A stretch of 29,453 bases of DNA from a virus. Location: positions 1-29,453 of IMG/VR virus record IMGVR_UViG_3300020221_000083; one strand, 5' to 3'. Made by a program: the position numbers and the translations under genes. Shown here piece by piece: positions 8,825-17,700 of the stretch. The notes beneath the pieces are model-generated. The model ran no database searches. It was not told the origin of the DNA and saw only the letters and a list, made by a program, of their open reading frames with translations. Positions within the stretch are counted from its first letter, which is position 1, and the number at the start of each line of letters is the position of its first letter.

Positions 8825-9705
8825 TACAACACCCCAAGTTTTTTAATAGACTTTGTATACTTTGAAAGTATCTTGTCTACAAGTATGTTTCCTGTTCCTT
8901 CGAATAAACTTTTGTCAAATTGAATTCTGTATTGATCTGTGTTGTATGAAGAAATAAATCTCTTGTAATAATCTAACTTTCCACAATCTATGTCGTGTAT
9001 TAGCATTTCTGTTGCTCTAACAATATCTGATGGAACAGATGTGTGTCCGTATTCAACTGTTATTCTGTAGTCCCAAGTTTTTCCAAAACCTCTATATATA
9101 AATTGTGGATCAAGCGAGTCTGACGATGCTGCTGGAAGAACTAGTGGGGCTGACTCTGCACGATTAATATTGTCTGTTGACTTTTCAACAATTGCTGTTT
9201 TGTCAGATGTTACTTCGTATTCTCTGTCTGTTACCAATTTGTTATTTTCATATACTGTTAAAACCTTTTTTACATCATCCCAGATAGGCAAGTAGTCTGA
9301 TCCAGTTCCTGTAAAATTCAAAACTTTTTTCTTATAATAAAATCCTTCTCCAACTATTGAATCAATAATTGCTCTTGCTAATTCTTCATTGTCTGCATAG
9401 GAAGAAATGTCTGAGGCTGTATCTCCCTTTGTAGTTGGGTCTACATATGGCCTAACTATTTCGTATGTAGTATCAGAAACAACATCTTCATCAATAATAA
9501 TCTCTACTCTATATTCAGAGTCGTATGTTCCAGGAAGGTTTATTGTTACTATGTCTCCCGTTGAAAGTTCTTGAAATTCAAGAGTAGATACAGAAAGATC
9601 CGCCATGTCAGTTATCAAAACAGTTACATCTTCATCTACAATAGACGAAGGAATTTTATAAGTAACTGGAATGTCTGCGTATGGCGGAACTCTCAATATC
9701 TCCAT
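8824..9705 (-). CDS. Head-tail connector (adaptor)-like protein
   Basis: This 293-residue protein begins two bases after the upstream stop without a clear ribosome binding site, which suggests translational re-initiation. The first 90 residues are acidic and beta-rich (D-E-D-V-T-V-L-I-T-D and I-I-I-D-E-D-V-V), like an immunoglobulin-type or beta-sandwich fold. Residues about 215-293 look helical: V-P-S-D-I-V-R-A-T-E-M-L-I-H-D-I-D-C-G, then Y-Y-K-R-F-I-S-S-Y. They end in a lysine-rich tail (Y-T-K-S-I-K-K). The helical part fits the adaptor that binds beneath the portal; the N-terminal sandwich looks like an addition. The adaptor call is inferred from position and this helical C-terminus. Confidence 0.55.
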   Translation of the reverse strand: MEILRVPPYADIPVTYKIPSSIVDEDVTVLITDMADLSVSTLEFQELSTGDIVTINLPGTYDSEYRVEIIIDEDVVSDTTYEIVRPYVDPTTKGDTASDISSYADNEELARAIIDSIVGEGFYYKKKVLNFTGTGSDYLPIWDDVKKVLTVYENNKLVTDREYEVTSDKTAIVEKSTDNINRAESAPLVLPAASSDSLDPQFIYRGFGKTWDYRITVEYGHTSVPSDIVRATEMLIHDIDCGKLDYYKRFISSYNTDQYRIQFDKSLFEGTGNILVDKILSKYTKSIKKLGVL

Positions 9706-9707
9706 AC

Positions 9708-10103
9708 TTAATTACCAAAAGCCTTTTTTAATTCTTCTGGTGTTGCAATTCTAACATGTGGACGAGTTAACCATTTATCTGCTTGCTCTTTTGTTACAAT
9801 GTTGTAACCTTTAGATACAGACCCTGCCTCTTCCCAACGAACATTCTTTGTTGAGTAGATTGCTACCTTATCTTCGCTTTGATGTTCTGGTTTAATTGTT
9901 TTCTTTGGACCATCTGCTGCCATTGATCCAATAGCGCCTGTTTCTGTAAATCCTAGCGCTTGAACTGGTTCTGCAACTGGCTCTACAACAGGTTCTGGTG
10001 CTACTACAACAGGCTGTACAACTGGCTCTGCTGGTGTTTCAACAACTACTGGCTCTTGTGCATCCTCTGTTACGAATGGCTTATTGTATTCATTATTTTC
10101 CAT
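9708..10103 (-). CDS. Small Pro/Val/Glu-rich head-region protein
   Basis: This 131-residue protein lies directly downstream of the major capsid gene, behind its own promoter and a perfect AAGGAGGAT ribosome binding site. Residues 12-48 are a low-complexity run built from repeats of P-V-V, A-E-P-V and E-P-V, probably disordered. The C-terminal 55 residues look folded, with V-A-I-Y-S-T-K-N-V-R-W, then a turn, I-V-T-K-E-Q-A-D-K-W and a last helix P-E-E-L-K-K-A-F-G-N. Small proteins of this layout often follow the capsid gene in siphophages and may be capsid decoration or neck proteins. The function here is not established. Confidence 0.7.
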   Translation of the reverse strand: MENNEYNKPFVTEDAQEPVVVETPAEPVVQPVVVAPEPVVEPVAEPVQALGFTETGAIGSMAADGPKKTIKPEHQSEDKVAIYSTKNVRWEEAGSVSKGYNIVTKEQADKWLTRPHVRIATPEELKKAFGN

Positions 10104-10121
10104 GATATCCTCCTTATTTGT

Positions 10122-10130
10122 ATTATATCA
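10122..10130 (-). promoter_or_regulatory. Extended -10 promoter of neck operon
   Basis: TGATATAAT lies 19 bases upstream of the ATG of the Pro/Val/Glu-rich protein and just after the hairpin that follows the capsid gene. A perfect AAGGAGGAT lies between the promoter and the start. Confidence 0.6.
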
Positions 10131-10142
10131 CTAAAGTATTAA

Positions 10143-10172
10143 GGGGGACAGGAGAGTGAACTCCCGCCCCCC
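10143..10172 (-). terminator. Hairpin after major capsid gene
   Basis: A GGGGG/CCCCC outer stem and GGAG/CTCC inner stem form a GC-rich hairpin just after the capsid stop. The T-run after it is weak (TTAATACTTT), so it may act partly as a terminator or protect the mRNA 3' end. Confidence 0.55.
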
Positions 10173-10193
10173 ATTAAAGGTTACTGTTACAGA

Positions 10194-11327
10194 TTATGCA
10201 TCTGCAGCAGCGTCAGCGTATGCAATTGCATCCTCTTCTTCCCATTGAAGTCCGAAGCGAACGAATACTGTGTATTCAATTGTATCTTTCTTCGCTACGT
10301 ACTCACGGTTTACAGTAATATCTCTTTGGAATCCCCATACACGGTTGGCAGGGAATGTCAAATCAATATAACCTTCTGGATAGTAAGGAACTTCCTGAAC
10401 TTCGATTCCGAGAACACGAGTTGTACGTGCTCCGCCGAAGGTCTGTCCGATACCATCAAGATAGTTCTGACGGTTTGCTTGAGTGCTTCCTGGAACTTGT
10501 CCAGCAAACGCTTCAGCAACAGCATCAGCGAGTGTACCGTTATTCTTAACGATACCGCCGAATGCATCTGTACCTGCATAGAACTTAAGATTGTTCTTAA
10601 GTGCACGGTACTTACGTGGCATTGCATTGATGATGCCTTGCATGACGCTAGGTGTCCAAGCATTATCTGCTACGGTCACTACTGCCTCGTGTGCATCTCC
10701 GTTTGTCTTTACCTTATTGATAAAGCCTGGCATGATTGACAAGAATGCTCCTGTTGCACCATCACCATTGATAGCGAGATCTTCGATATCATTTGCGAAT
10801 GCGTTGGTCATTAAGCGTACCAAGTGATCTTCTAGAGCATCACCCTCGACACCATCTTCCAAAGATTCTGAAGTTACTTCCCAATCAAGACGAATCTTCT
10901 TGGTAGTAAGTTCAACCTTAGAGAAGGTTGCGCCAGTGTTTGTGTAGTTACCAATTGCCTGTGCTGCTGCACGAATTACACGCTCACCTACGTTAATCTT
11001 CTCAAGTTCCATGGAGTTAGCCTTCATTGTTACACGACGGCCATCCTTTGCTAACACTGTAGCGTCCCAAACATAGTCGATAAAACGACGAGCCTGCTCG
11101 GGGCGCAAAATTCCAGAAGCCGCTGAACCACTAGGGTTAACAGCATTTGCTCCGCTAGTTGTTCCAAGCGTTGCTGTTGGAATGTTTCCAAGTGTATTTG
11201 CACCTGGATTTGTTACTCCACCAATTCCGCCTGATGCGAAAGCACCTTGGCCCTGATAAAGACCTGGTGTTGCTCCACCTAGATCTCCAGCAGCGCCTGG
11301 CTGGTTTTTGATTATTTCTTCTGACAT
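10194..11327 (-). CDS. Major capsid protein, HK97 fold
   Basis: The chosen start is ATG at 11327, seven bases after a perfect AGGAGGTGA; a longer reading from 11354 would put this site inside the gene. The product is 377 residues. Residues 1-75 are Gly/Ala/Asn-rich and flexible. The rest carries HK97-fold traits: E-R-V-I-R-A-A-A-Q-A near residue 117, E-V-T-S-E-S-L-E-D near 150, a D-I-E-D-L-A-I-N-G-D-G segment near 180, and V-L-G-I-E-V-Q-E-V-P-Y-Y-P near 300. It directly follows the protease-scaffold gene, as in HK97-like head modules. Codons are richer in C and G at the third position than in the accessory block, as expected for high expression. Confidence 0.95.
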   Translation of the reverse strand: MSEEIIKNQPGAAGDLGGATPGLYQGQGAFASGGIGGVTNPGANTLGNIPTATLGTTSGANAVNPSGSAASGILRPEQARRFIDYVWDATVLAKDGRRVTMKANSMELEKINVGERVIRAAAQAIGNYTNTGATFSKVELTTKKIRLDWEVTSESLEDGVEGDALEDHLVRLMTNAFANDIEDLAINGDGATGAFLSIMPGFINKVKTNGDAHEAVVTVADNAWTPSVMQGIINAMPRKYRALKNNLKFYAGTDAFGGIVKNNGTLADAVAEAFAGQVPGSTQANRQNYLDGIGQTFGGARTTRVLGIEVQEVPYYPEGYIDLTFPANRVWGFQRDITVNREYVAKKDTIEYTVFVRFGLQWEEEDAIAYADAAADA

Positions 11328-11350
11328 ATTGTCACCTCCTAGTGATTTGT

Positions 11351-11929
11351 TCATTTGAATAGATCGGCTGTTTTGAGGAAACTACCGCCCCATAGGGATT
11401 TTTCAACCGTTTCAGGTTGAGACTGGAAGATATCGCCGATATCCCCAGACTTTCGGAATGCGGTTTCTGCTTCCACAGCGTCTACTCGTTTTCCAAATTC
11501 ATTAAATTCATTTGTAACTGTTGCAATATCTTTTGCAACGGCATCAAATGAATCCTTAACAGTATCAACATCAACCTTTGTAGACTTAAGAAGTTCTACT
11601 TCTGCCTGCAAAGCCTTTACTGTTGACACTAGATCGCTAAAGGCTGATTCTAAAGTATTTTGAGGAGAGGTAATTGCATCAGCAACTACTTCTTCTGATT
11701 TAGATACTTCTACAACTGCCTCGGTTACTGCTTGAATTGCTTCAGCATCTTCTGCCTTAGTAATTTCTTCTGCTACTGCTTCTGTGGTATTAACAACTTC
11801 AGTTGTCTCAACCTCTTCTGCCTTAGCAACTTGTTCAGTAACTTCTGCAACTGATGCATCTGCCTCTGGAGCGACCACAACATCTTCAATTACAACCGTC
11901 TTTTCAACTTGTGTCTTTGATTTTGTCAT
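11351..11929 (-). CDS. Nested scaffold protein from an internal start
   Basis: Inside the protease-scaffold gene and in the same frame, ATG 11929 lies seven bases after AAGGAGGT, one of the strongest ribosome binding sites in the window. It falls exactly where the protease part ends (residue 254). The product would be a 192-residue scaffold beginning M-T-K-S-K-T-Q-V-E-K, with an acidic first half, a coiled-coil middle (about residues 90-160) and a C-terminus ending in L-F-K. This parallels lambda, where Nu3 is translated from within gene C, and it would provide many scaffold copies per protease copy. The ribosome binding site and start are seen directly; expression is inferred. Confidence 0.72.
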   Translation of the reverse strand: MTKSKTQVEKTVVIEDVVVAPEADASVAEVTEQVAKAEEVETTEVVNTTEAVAEEITKAEDAEAIQAVTEAVVEVSKSEEVVADAITSPQNTLESAFSDLVSTVKALQAEVELLKSTKVDVDTVKDSFDAVAKDIATVTNEFNEFGKRVDAVEAETAFRKSGDIGDIFQSQPETVEKSLWGGSFLKTADLFK

Positions 11930-12688
11930 ATGTTGTACCTCCTTGTTCATCTTAGAAGTATTAATGCCTTTAGCACTATCAACTAAGAATTTTATCATTG
12001 TTGTTTTTTCACTATCCGTTTTTTCAACGAATCCTATATTTTCCATTTCTTGACCGCTTACTGGACTAGTTTCTGATTCATTTTCAGATGATATTACAAT
12101 CCCGTTTTCTTTGTCATAAAAAACATTTTCTAGAACAGTTGTATCACCCTTAATAACATCTACGCCGTCAACTTTTTCAACCGAAACAATATTTGCAAAT
12201 TGATTTGCTGGCGAATCTACAAGGCTTAGTTCAATAAGATCATAGTCTTTAATAATTCTAATTTGTGAGTCTGATTTCTCATCATAACCGTCATCCCACT
12301 TGTTCATCTTGCCACCAATAGAAAATCCAGTTAGTGTACCGTCAAGAACCTTTTCCCATGTATCTTGTGCACCTTTAGATACATATGCAGATACAAAAAC
12401 TCCGCTATAAAATTTCTTTGAGTCTGGATCAAAATATTTATCTTCTTTAAAGTTAATCATCTTGCCAACTGCTAGAGGCTGATGCATTTCACGAATGTTT
12501 CCTTTAAACTTTGTAAAAGCCCTCATAGATGCTTCTGCTGTAACTATATCCATTTGCTTATCTAGGTTGTCTAATGATGCAAATCCAGAAACAATGCGTC
12601 TTTCCTTATCTACCTTGCTAAAAGGCATTGATAGACGAAGATTTTCCCCATCTGAGTTCCAGTGGGCTTTGAATACATTACTCACCAC
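11351..12688 (-). CDS. Prohead protease fused to a scaffold domain
   Basis: This 445-residue protein starts at GTG 12688, behind GGAGG (a second GTG follows at once). Residues 1-175 are an HK97-type prohead maturation protease with candidate catalytic H69 (in E-M-H-Q-P), S123 (in T-G-F-S-I-G-G) and E153 in the E-L-S-L-V-D-S-P-A-N signature. Residues about 200-253 link to a C-terminal part, 254-445, that is Glu/Val/Ala-rich and heptad-like (L-V-S-T-V-K-A-L-Q-A-E-V-E-L-L), typical of capsid scaffolds. The protease digests the scaffold and trims the capsid protein during maturation. An internal ATG with a strong ribosome binding site lets the scaffold be made alone (separate entry). The gene lies between portal and capsid genes. 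Confidence 0.9.
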   Translation of the reverse strand: MVSNVFKAHWNSDGENLRLSMPFSKVDKERRIVSGFASLDNLDKQMDIVTAEASMRAFTKFKGNIREMHQPLAVGKMINFKEDKYFDPDSKKFYSGVFVSAYVSKGAQDTWEKVLDGTLTGFSIGGKMNKWDDGYDEKSDSQIRIIKDYDLIELSLVDSPANQFANIVSVEKVDGVDVIKGDTTVLENVFYDKENGIVISSENESETSPVSGQEMENIGFVEKTDSEKTTMIKFLVDSAKGINTSKMNKEVQHMTKSKTQVEKTVVIEDVVVAPEADASVAEVTEQVAKAEEVETTEVVNTTEAVAEEITKAEDAEAIQAVTEAVVEVSKSEEVVADAITSPQNTLESAFSDLVSTVKALQAEVELLKSTKVDVDTVKDSFDAVAKDIATVTNEFNEFGKRVDAVEAETAFRKSGDIGDIFQSQPETVEKSLWGGSFLKTADLFK

Positions 12689-12713
12689 TATATTATAACC
12701 TCCATTTTATACA

Positions 12714-12722
12714 AGTATCACA
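12714..12722 (-). promoter_or_regulatory. Possible promoter of protease-scaffold gene
   Basis: TGTGATACT, and overlapping TATAAAA, lie 20-30 bases upstream of the GTG start in the 52-base gap after the portal gene. The match to the extended -10 is poorer than at the other sites. Confidence 0.3.
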
Positions 12723-12740
12723 TTCTGGACATATCGGACA

Positions 12741-14327
12741 TTAAGGGGTTTTTCTGCCTTCGCCCTTTGGGTTTCTTCCAGAAACTGTTGATGGACTGTC
12801 AGAGTTGCTATTTGTTCTCTCTGAATCTCTGGTTCTTGTAGTTGTTGCTTCGGCTGCTGCCTCTGGCTTTAGATTTAATACGTCATCTCCACCATCTCTT
12901 TGTGGCATATCCAAAACAACTCTTGCTTCGTTGGGGGTCATAATCTGATTCTTTACATATCTCTCAAGAATTTGAGATTGTGCAATTTCATCAGTCAAGG
13001 TTAATTCATTAAATACAAACTCAAGAATGTCTGTCTTTTCACGAATAATTTTATTAATCATTTTTTCTAATTGTCTTTGTGCTGGTCTTGCTACCTGCTC
13101 TTTAAAGGTGCGATCCTGTGCAAGTGCTGCTGCGATAGATCCAGAATCGCCCCCACCTAATTTAGAAAGTGGAACTTGGTGTGCTACCAATATGTCATCA
13201 CGGTTTTGTTTACGATACTCTTTAAATGAGCCGTCCTGTATTCCGTCTTCAATGGGCTCCATCTTAAATTCAACTTTGTTGTTTTCGCTATCACCTGGAA
13301 GTGGAATATATAGCGTTCTGTGTGATTGCCCTCTCAGATTTGTCTGCAAGAATCGGAACATCTTGTCTTCTGCATCTCCAGAAAGTTTTGCACCCTTTAG
13401 CGTTACAACATAACGGGGTACTGCCTTGTTTGCAAAATAGTCAATATTATATTGTGATGCAAGCGAGTCTCCATGTAGTGAGTTAATAGCCGACATAATA
13501 TCTGGCACTCCGTAGAATGTATTGAGAGGTGAGTATTGCTTAAAGTGAATAATCTCGTTTGGTCTAGCGTCTGTTGTTAGTGGGTTTGGATTTTTTGCTC
13601 CAAAGTTACGGAAATAAACAATCTTGTTTCCAATAATCTGTACATATCCATCTTTAATTCTTCTTACTCTCATTGTTGTTGCTGGAATGTGACCAACATA
13701 TCCAATATCTCCACGAGTAGTTCTTCCTATTTCTAAATAACCATTTCCAGTTGATTGTAGGTCTGTATAAACCTTTTCCATGGTAGCAGTAAATGAATCA
13801 TCGTCATTAAGAGACTCTAGCCAATCACGAAGTTCTATCTTTGTTCTTTCAATTCTCTTTCTTGCTTTTTGTGTTGCACTATTATCCTCAGATGCTTCTA
13901 GTCTAAGTATTGTTCTTGGAGAAACCTTAAACTCATAGCCAAGACCTACAATGTTCTCTACCTTTGCATCAATTGCTGCGTGATTTGCAAAAGATGTATC
14001 ATAATAGTTTGCCAACTCATATAAATTCCACGGTGGCGTAATAACATCAAACATTCCATAGCCGTTTACATACACTAGGCCTGGATTTATCTCTTTAGAT
14101 TGTGCTCCATCAATACCGCCTTTTCCAGCCAATGCTGCAGTTGTATATTGTGGAGTTGGCTGTATTACTTTTGTAGAAAGTCGACTTGTTCTTCTTTTAA
14201 AGTTTGCATCTAGCCCATCTAGTGTTTTTAATGTATCCCAATTATTGTTAAATGGATCTGATTTTGAAAATGGGTCTTCCTTTTTTATAGCGTCATCAAT
14301 CTTTGCGCCTATTGTATATTCTTCCAT
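12741..14327 (-). CDS. Portal protein
   Basis: I place the start at ATG 14327 behind GACGAGGAAT, two bases after the upstream stop. A longer frame to 14390 lies inside the upstream gene and lacks a site. The product is 528 residues. It shows the phage portal pattern (HK97/SPP1 type): P-P-W-N-L-Y-E-L-A-N near residue 100, G-N-G-Y-L-E-I near 200, I-I-H-F-K-Q-Y-S near 275, Y-G-V-P-D-I near 290, and S-K-L-G-G-G-D-S-G near 390 in a region of long helices. The C-terminal 45 residues are Thr/Ser/Asn/Pro-rich and probably disordered. The portal is the dodecameric vertex for DNA entry and the tail. Confidence 0.95.
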   Translation of the reverse strand: MEEYTIGAKIDDAIKKEDPFSKSDPFNNNWDTLKTLDGLDANFKRRTSRLSTKVIQPTPQYTTAALAGKGGIDGAQSKEINPGLVYVNGYGMFDVITPPWNLYELANYYDTSFANHAAIDAKVENIVGLGYEFKVSPRTILRLEASEDNSATQKARKRIERTKIELRDWLESLNDDDSFTATMEKVYTDLQSTGNGYLEIGRTTRGDIGYVGHIPATTMRVRRIKDGYVQIIGNKIVYFRNFGAKNPNPLTTDARPNEIIHFKQYSPLNTFYGVPDIMSAINSLHGDSLASQYNIDYFANKAVPRYVVTLKGAKLSGDAEDKMFRFLQTNLRGQSHRTLYIPLPGDSENNKVEFKMEPIEDGIQDGSFKEYRKQNRDDILVAHQVPLSKLGGGDSGSIAAALAQDRTFKEQVARPAQRQLEKMINKIIREKTDILEFVFNELTLTDEIAQSQILERYVKNQIMTPNEARVVLDMPQRDGGDDVLNLKPEAAAEATTTRTRDSERTNSNSDSPSTVSGRNPKGEGRKTP

Positions 14328-14328
14328 A

Positions 14329-14715
14329 TTATTCCTCGTCTCCATATTTTGCAATTGTGTCCTTTGCTGCTTGAACAGCGCCCAAGTCATTTAAAGAAGG
14401 AATGAGTCCAGCCTTGAGTCTGTCAACTTGCTCGCTATATTCTTCTTCAGAAACCCTTGTTCCACCTGGAACAAATATTGCTTGCCCATCTCCTGGATCT
14501 CCATAATGCATTGCTGTATTTTTTAATTCTGCAATCTTAGAAATGTCTCCCTTTTGTGAAGGAATGTTTAAAACAGATCCGTGCCCATCTGTAAACCACT
14601 TTCCATTTGCCTTTTTATATACATACAGGCCCCAGTTATAGTTCTTTTCAATAACCTTACGTCTTACATTTTTTACAATTGGCTTACCAGTTTTTGGGTT
14701 AATTAATGAATCCAT
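14329..14715 (-). CDS. Conserved phage protein of unknown function, next to the portal gene
   Basis: This 128-residue protein has no recognised enzyme motif. It begins V-x-x-V-R-R-K-V-I-E-K-N-Y-N-W-G-L-Y-V-Y-K. A K-G-D-I-S-K-I-A-E-L segment follows near residues 55-64, then A-M-H-Y-G near 69-73 and E-E-E-Y-S-E-Q near 90-96. It ends with I-P-S-L-N-D-L-G-A-V-Q-A-A. From memory, this order of motifs recurs in small proteins near portal genes of environmental phages, but I know no function. The ATG lies seven bases after a TGGTATACT promoter box with no ribosome binding site, so it is probably leaderless. It opens the head operon and precedes the portal start by two bases. A head-assembly role is possible. 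Confidence 0.75.
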   Translation of the reverse strand: MDSLINPKTGKPIVKNVRRKVIEKNYNWGLYVYKKANGKWFTDGHGSVLNIPSQKGDISKIAELKNTAMHYGDPGDGQAIFVPGGTRVSEEEYSEQVDRLKAGLIPSLNDLGAVQAAKDTIAKYGDEE

Positions 14716-14722
14716 GACAATA

Positions 14723-14731
14723 AGTATACCA
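14723..14731 (-). promoter_or_regulatory. Extended -10 promoter, leaderless start of head operon
   Basis: TGGTATACT is followed by seven bases and then the ATG of the 128-residue protein. No ribosome binding site exists. The box and next three bases repeat those of the long chaperone promoter. Confidence 0.55.
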
Positions 14732-14733
14732 TA

Positions 14734-17700
14734 TTAAACTGGATCAACCGTAAATTTATTCCAAAATATGTCATTATATAAAGAATATGCATAGTTTCCT
14801 ACGCTTATTGGAACATTGTCCCCTACGATTATCTTATTGGTCCCAGTATAACTCTTATAAACCTCTGAAGGGTTTACACCGTAATAACTTGTTTCTGCCA
14901 AAACCAAAACCCTATTCCAATTAAACGGACCAACGCTCCAGAACTCCCAGTCTAGCGTCTCTCCAGACAATACCTTTACCCTAAACCATGGTCGCTCTGA
15001 TATATTTTGAACCTCTTGTAGGTTTGTGGCTTGATAATAAGATATGTTGTTAAACAATAATGGACCAGTTAATCTCATGGCCCCTTCAAAATATGAAAAA
15101 TCAAGACTATCAGAAAAGTTAATACCCAAAAACCCCCACTCTTGAAGAGTTATAACTGGTTCTCTAACAATCTTACCGTTCCAATAAAAACCAATTTCGT
15201 TTTGAACTAAACCAGTTTTTGCATCTATTCCATAAATCTTTGCTCTTCGTCCACTAGAATCGTTTGCTACCATATAAAACTTTATATGCGAAGACTTGCC
15301 CTCTACCTCAAATATTTGTGTTGGCGCATATGGGAAATAGTCTCCATCAAACCTTATAGCCATTTGTGATGCAATAACCTTAAAATTATTTGCCCTGCTA
15401 GAGTTAATTGGAATAGCCAATCCACGATTTACAAGTGGATCATGCTGTCCTTTAATTTGTATACCGCTAGTTTTTGTAAGATATAGATATGGAGATGAAC
15501 TAGTGTAAATTGCAAACGGATTGTTCTTTTTAAAATTATAGTAAATTCCAGTTTTAGTATATGGGTAAATCGGCGTTCCAAACCTAGTTCCAATTGGACT
15601 AGCATCCGATTCATTTAATGCTTGAGACGCATAAGAAAGTTTTTTAATATTAACATTGTTTGTTTGAGAATTTTTAACATTAATGTCTATGTGGGTGACG
15701 ATAGATAAATCATTAAAATCAACACCCGCTGGTGGATAAATAATCATATTGTCTACAACTTCATATTTTGTTGTCATCCAGTCTGATTTGGGAATTAGTA
15801 TTCCGTTTCTAGAAGGCCTTTCTGTTTTTGTAAAATAAAATGGGGTTTGGTTTGCACCTAGTTCTGTATACTGAAATGTTATGTATGTTTTTACAATTGA
15901 CCCATCTGTATCATACCTATAATCTTTTGCTATTTTATTTTTTAAATCTTCGTAATCGTTATATCCAGTAAACAAATAATTGTCAAGTGATTCATATGTT
16001 CTTTGAACTGGAAATGCATACTCATTTGCTAACTCGGCATATGTCCATTCTACTGGGTCAGTTTCTAGCGCTATAGTCTTTGATGATATTGGATAGTCAA
16101 TGTTAAATTGAATAAAGTCAAGATCAAAATACTTATCTCCTCTTTTATCCAAAACAGATTCTGCAAAATATGTTAATGGTATTTGGTCTTCCCAATAGGC
16201 ATTTGCTGATACTGTAAGTTTATATGTATCAAAAATTTGATCTGGAACAAGAGTGTAACTAGCAATGTGATCTAAAAGAAAGTCCTCATCTGGAACAATT
16301 ACGCCTCCGCCACTAATTGCACCAGGGGCTGTGCCAGTTATAGATCCATAAGGAGGTAAAGATGTTGTATCTATTCCTCCATCTATATTTATTAGTTGAT
16401 TGTTTTGATAAACAGCAAATAAATCTTCATTCCAAACTGGAACCCCAAGTTCATTAAATAGTGATCTAATTTTTTGAAAATTATATTTAGTACAAAAACC
16501 TATTTTGTATATTTTACCAGTAAAGGTTTCTGTATTATTTTTTTTGCCACCCACATACATTCGCAAATCTGACAAAGACCCAAAGAACTCTGAAACTGGA
16601 TTCCCAAATCTTGAAACAAAGGCTGGAATATTAACTCCAATATCAACTGTTTCTCCTGGCTCTGCTATTAAAGGTGAGTATAGTGTTGTATAAAAATCTA
16701 AAATTCCATTTCCTGGTATGTTTAATCCATAAGAATATTTATCTGCATACGCTTCATTGTCATTTTGATCAAGAGTTATCCATGGGGTTTCTATAGAAAA
16801 AGAGTTTTGATTTATTATTTTAAAAACGCTAACATGAGCATCTGATTTATTAAACTCTGTTTTTTTAAATTGGGTTATTAAAACTTTTGAGTTTTCGGAA
16901 AGTTGATGCGGAACATTTGTGGTGTACGTTGTATTTACAATTCCAGTAGTTGAATTCATAAATGCTTTTGCTTCATTAATTTTTATACTGTCTATACCAT
17001 TTTTATAAAATATGTTAAAGTTTTCTAGTTCTATAGAAAAATAAGAGTTGCTGTTTTCTTTTTCAATTCTAAACAATGTTTGTTTTGTAGAAGAAGACTG
17101 TGGTAATCTAAAACATCCATAAAAAGCAGAAACTGGTTGTTTTAAAAAGTCAAAATTTTCAAAAAACAGATATCCAAATACGTTGTTCCAAGAGGAGTTA
17201 GGTCTAAAAGAAAAAAAGTTAATTGGATCAGATGATTGAACTGATTTACAATCGGACAACAACTCTTCTTTTGTTTTTGAAGACAAGAATATTTTTGGAG
17301 GTGGTGCAGACGCAATAGATAAAGATTTATTAACTACAGAAATATTATCACTAAACGCCTGTTGCCAAGAACCAATTTTTGGATATGAGTAGTTGGCTGT
17401 ATAGTCTGCAAAAGCATAGTCAATAAATACAGAAGTTCCGCTATATGATGTATTTATATTTTCTGGTATTTCAACTCCTTGTCCAAAAACAAATCTTCTT
17501 TTTGCCATCGCAGTTGCTACAACATACGGATAGATACCTACGCAATCAATTTCTATTGGATAAACATCTTCATGTGCATAAAAACCTATCCAGTCCTGAT
17601 TTTTATTATTTTCATTTAGCATGTTTGGAACAACCAAAGATTCTCTATTATAATCTAACGATATAACTTCTTGACCATTGATCAACAGAGATATGGTGTT

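Noticed and set aside
10245-10739. A 164-residue plus-strand open frame opposite the capsid gene
   Set aside because: It is antisense to a clear HK97-fold capsid gene. Its cysteine and serine content reflects the complement of that gene's codons.
11328-11354. Longer start for the capsid gene
   Set aside because: The strongest ribosome binding site (AGGAGGTGA) lies between that start and ATG 11327, so the shorter form is right.
14328-14390. N-terminal extension of the portal protein
   Set aside because: It would overlap the 128-residue gene in another frame and has no ribosome binding site, while ATG 14327 has GAGGAAT.
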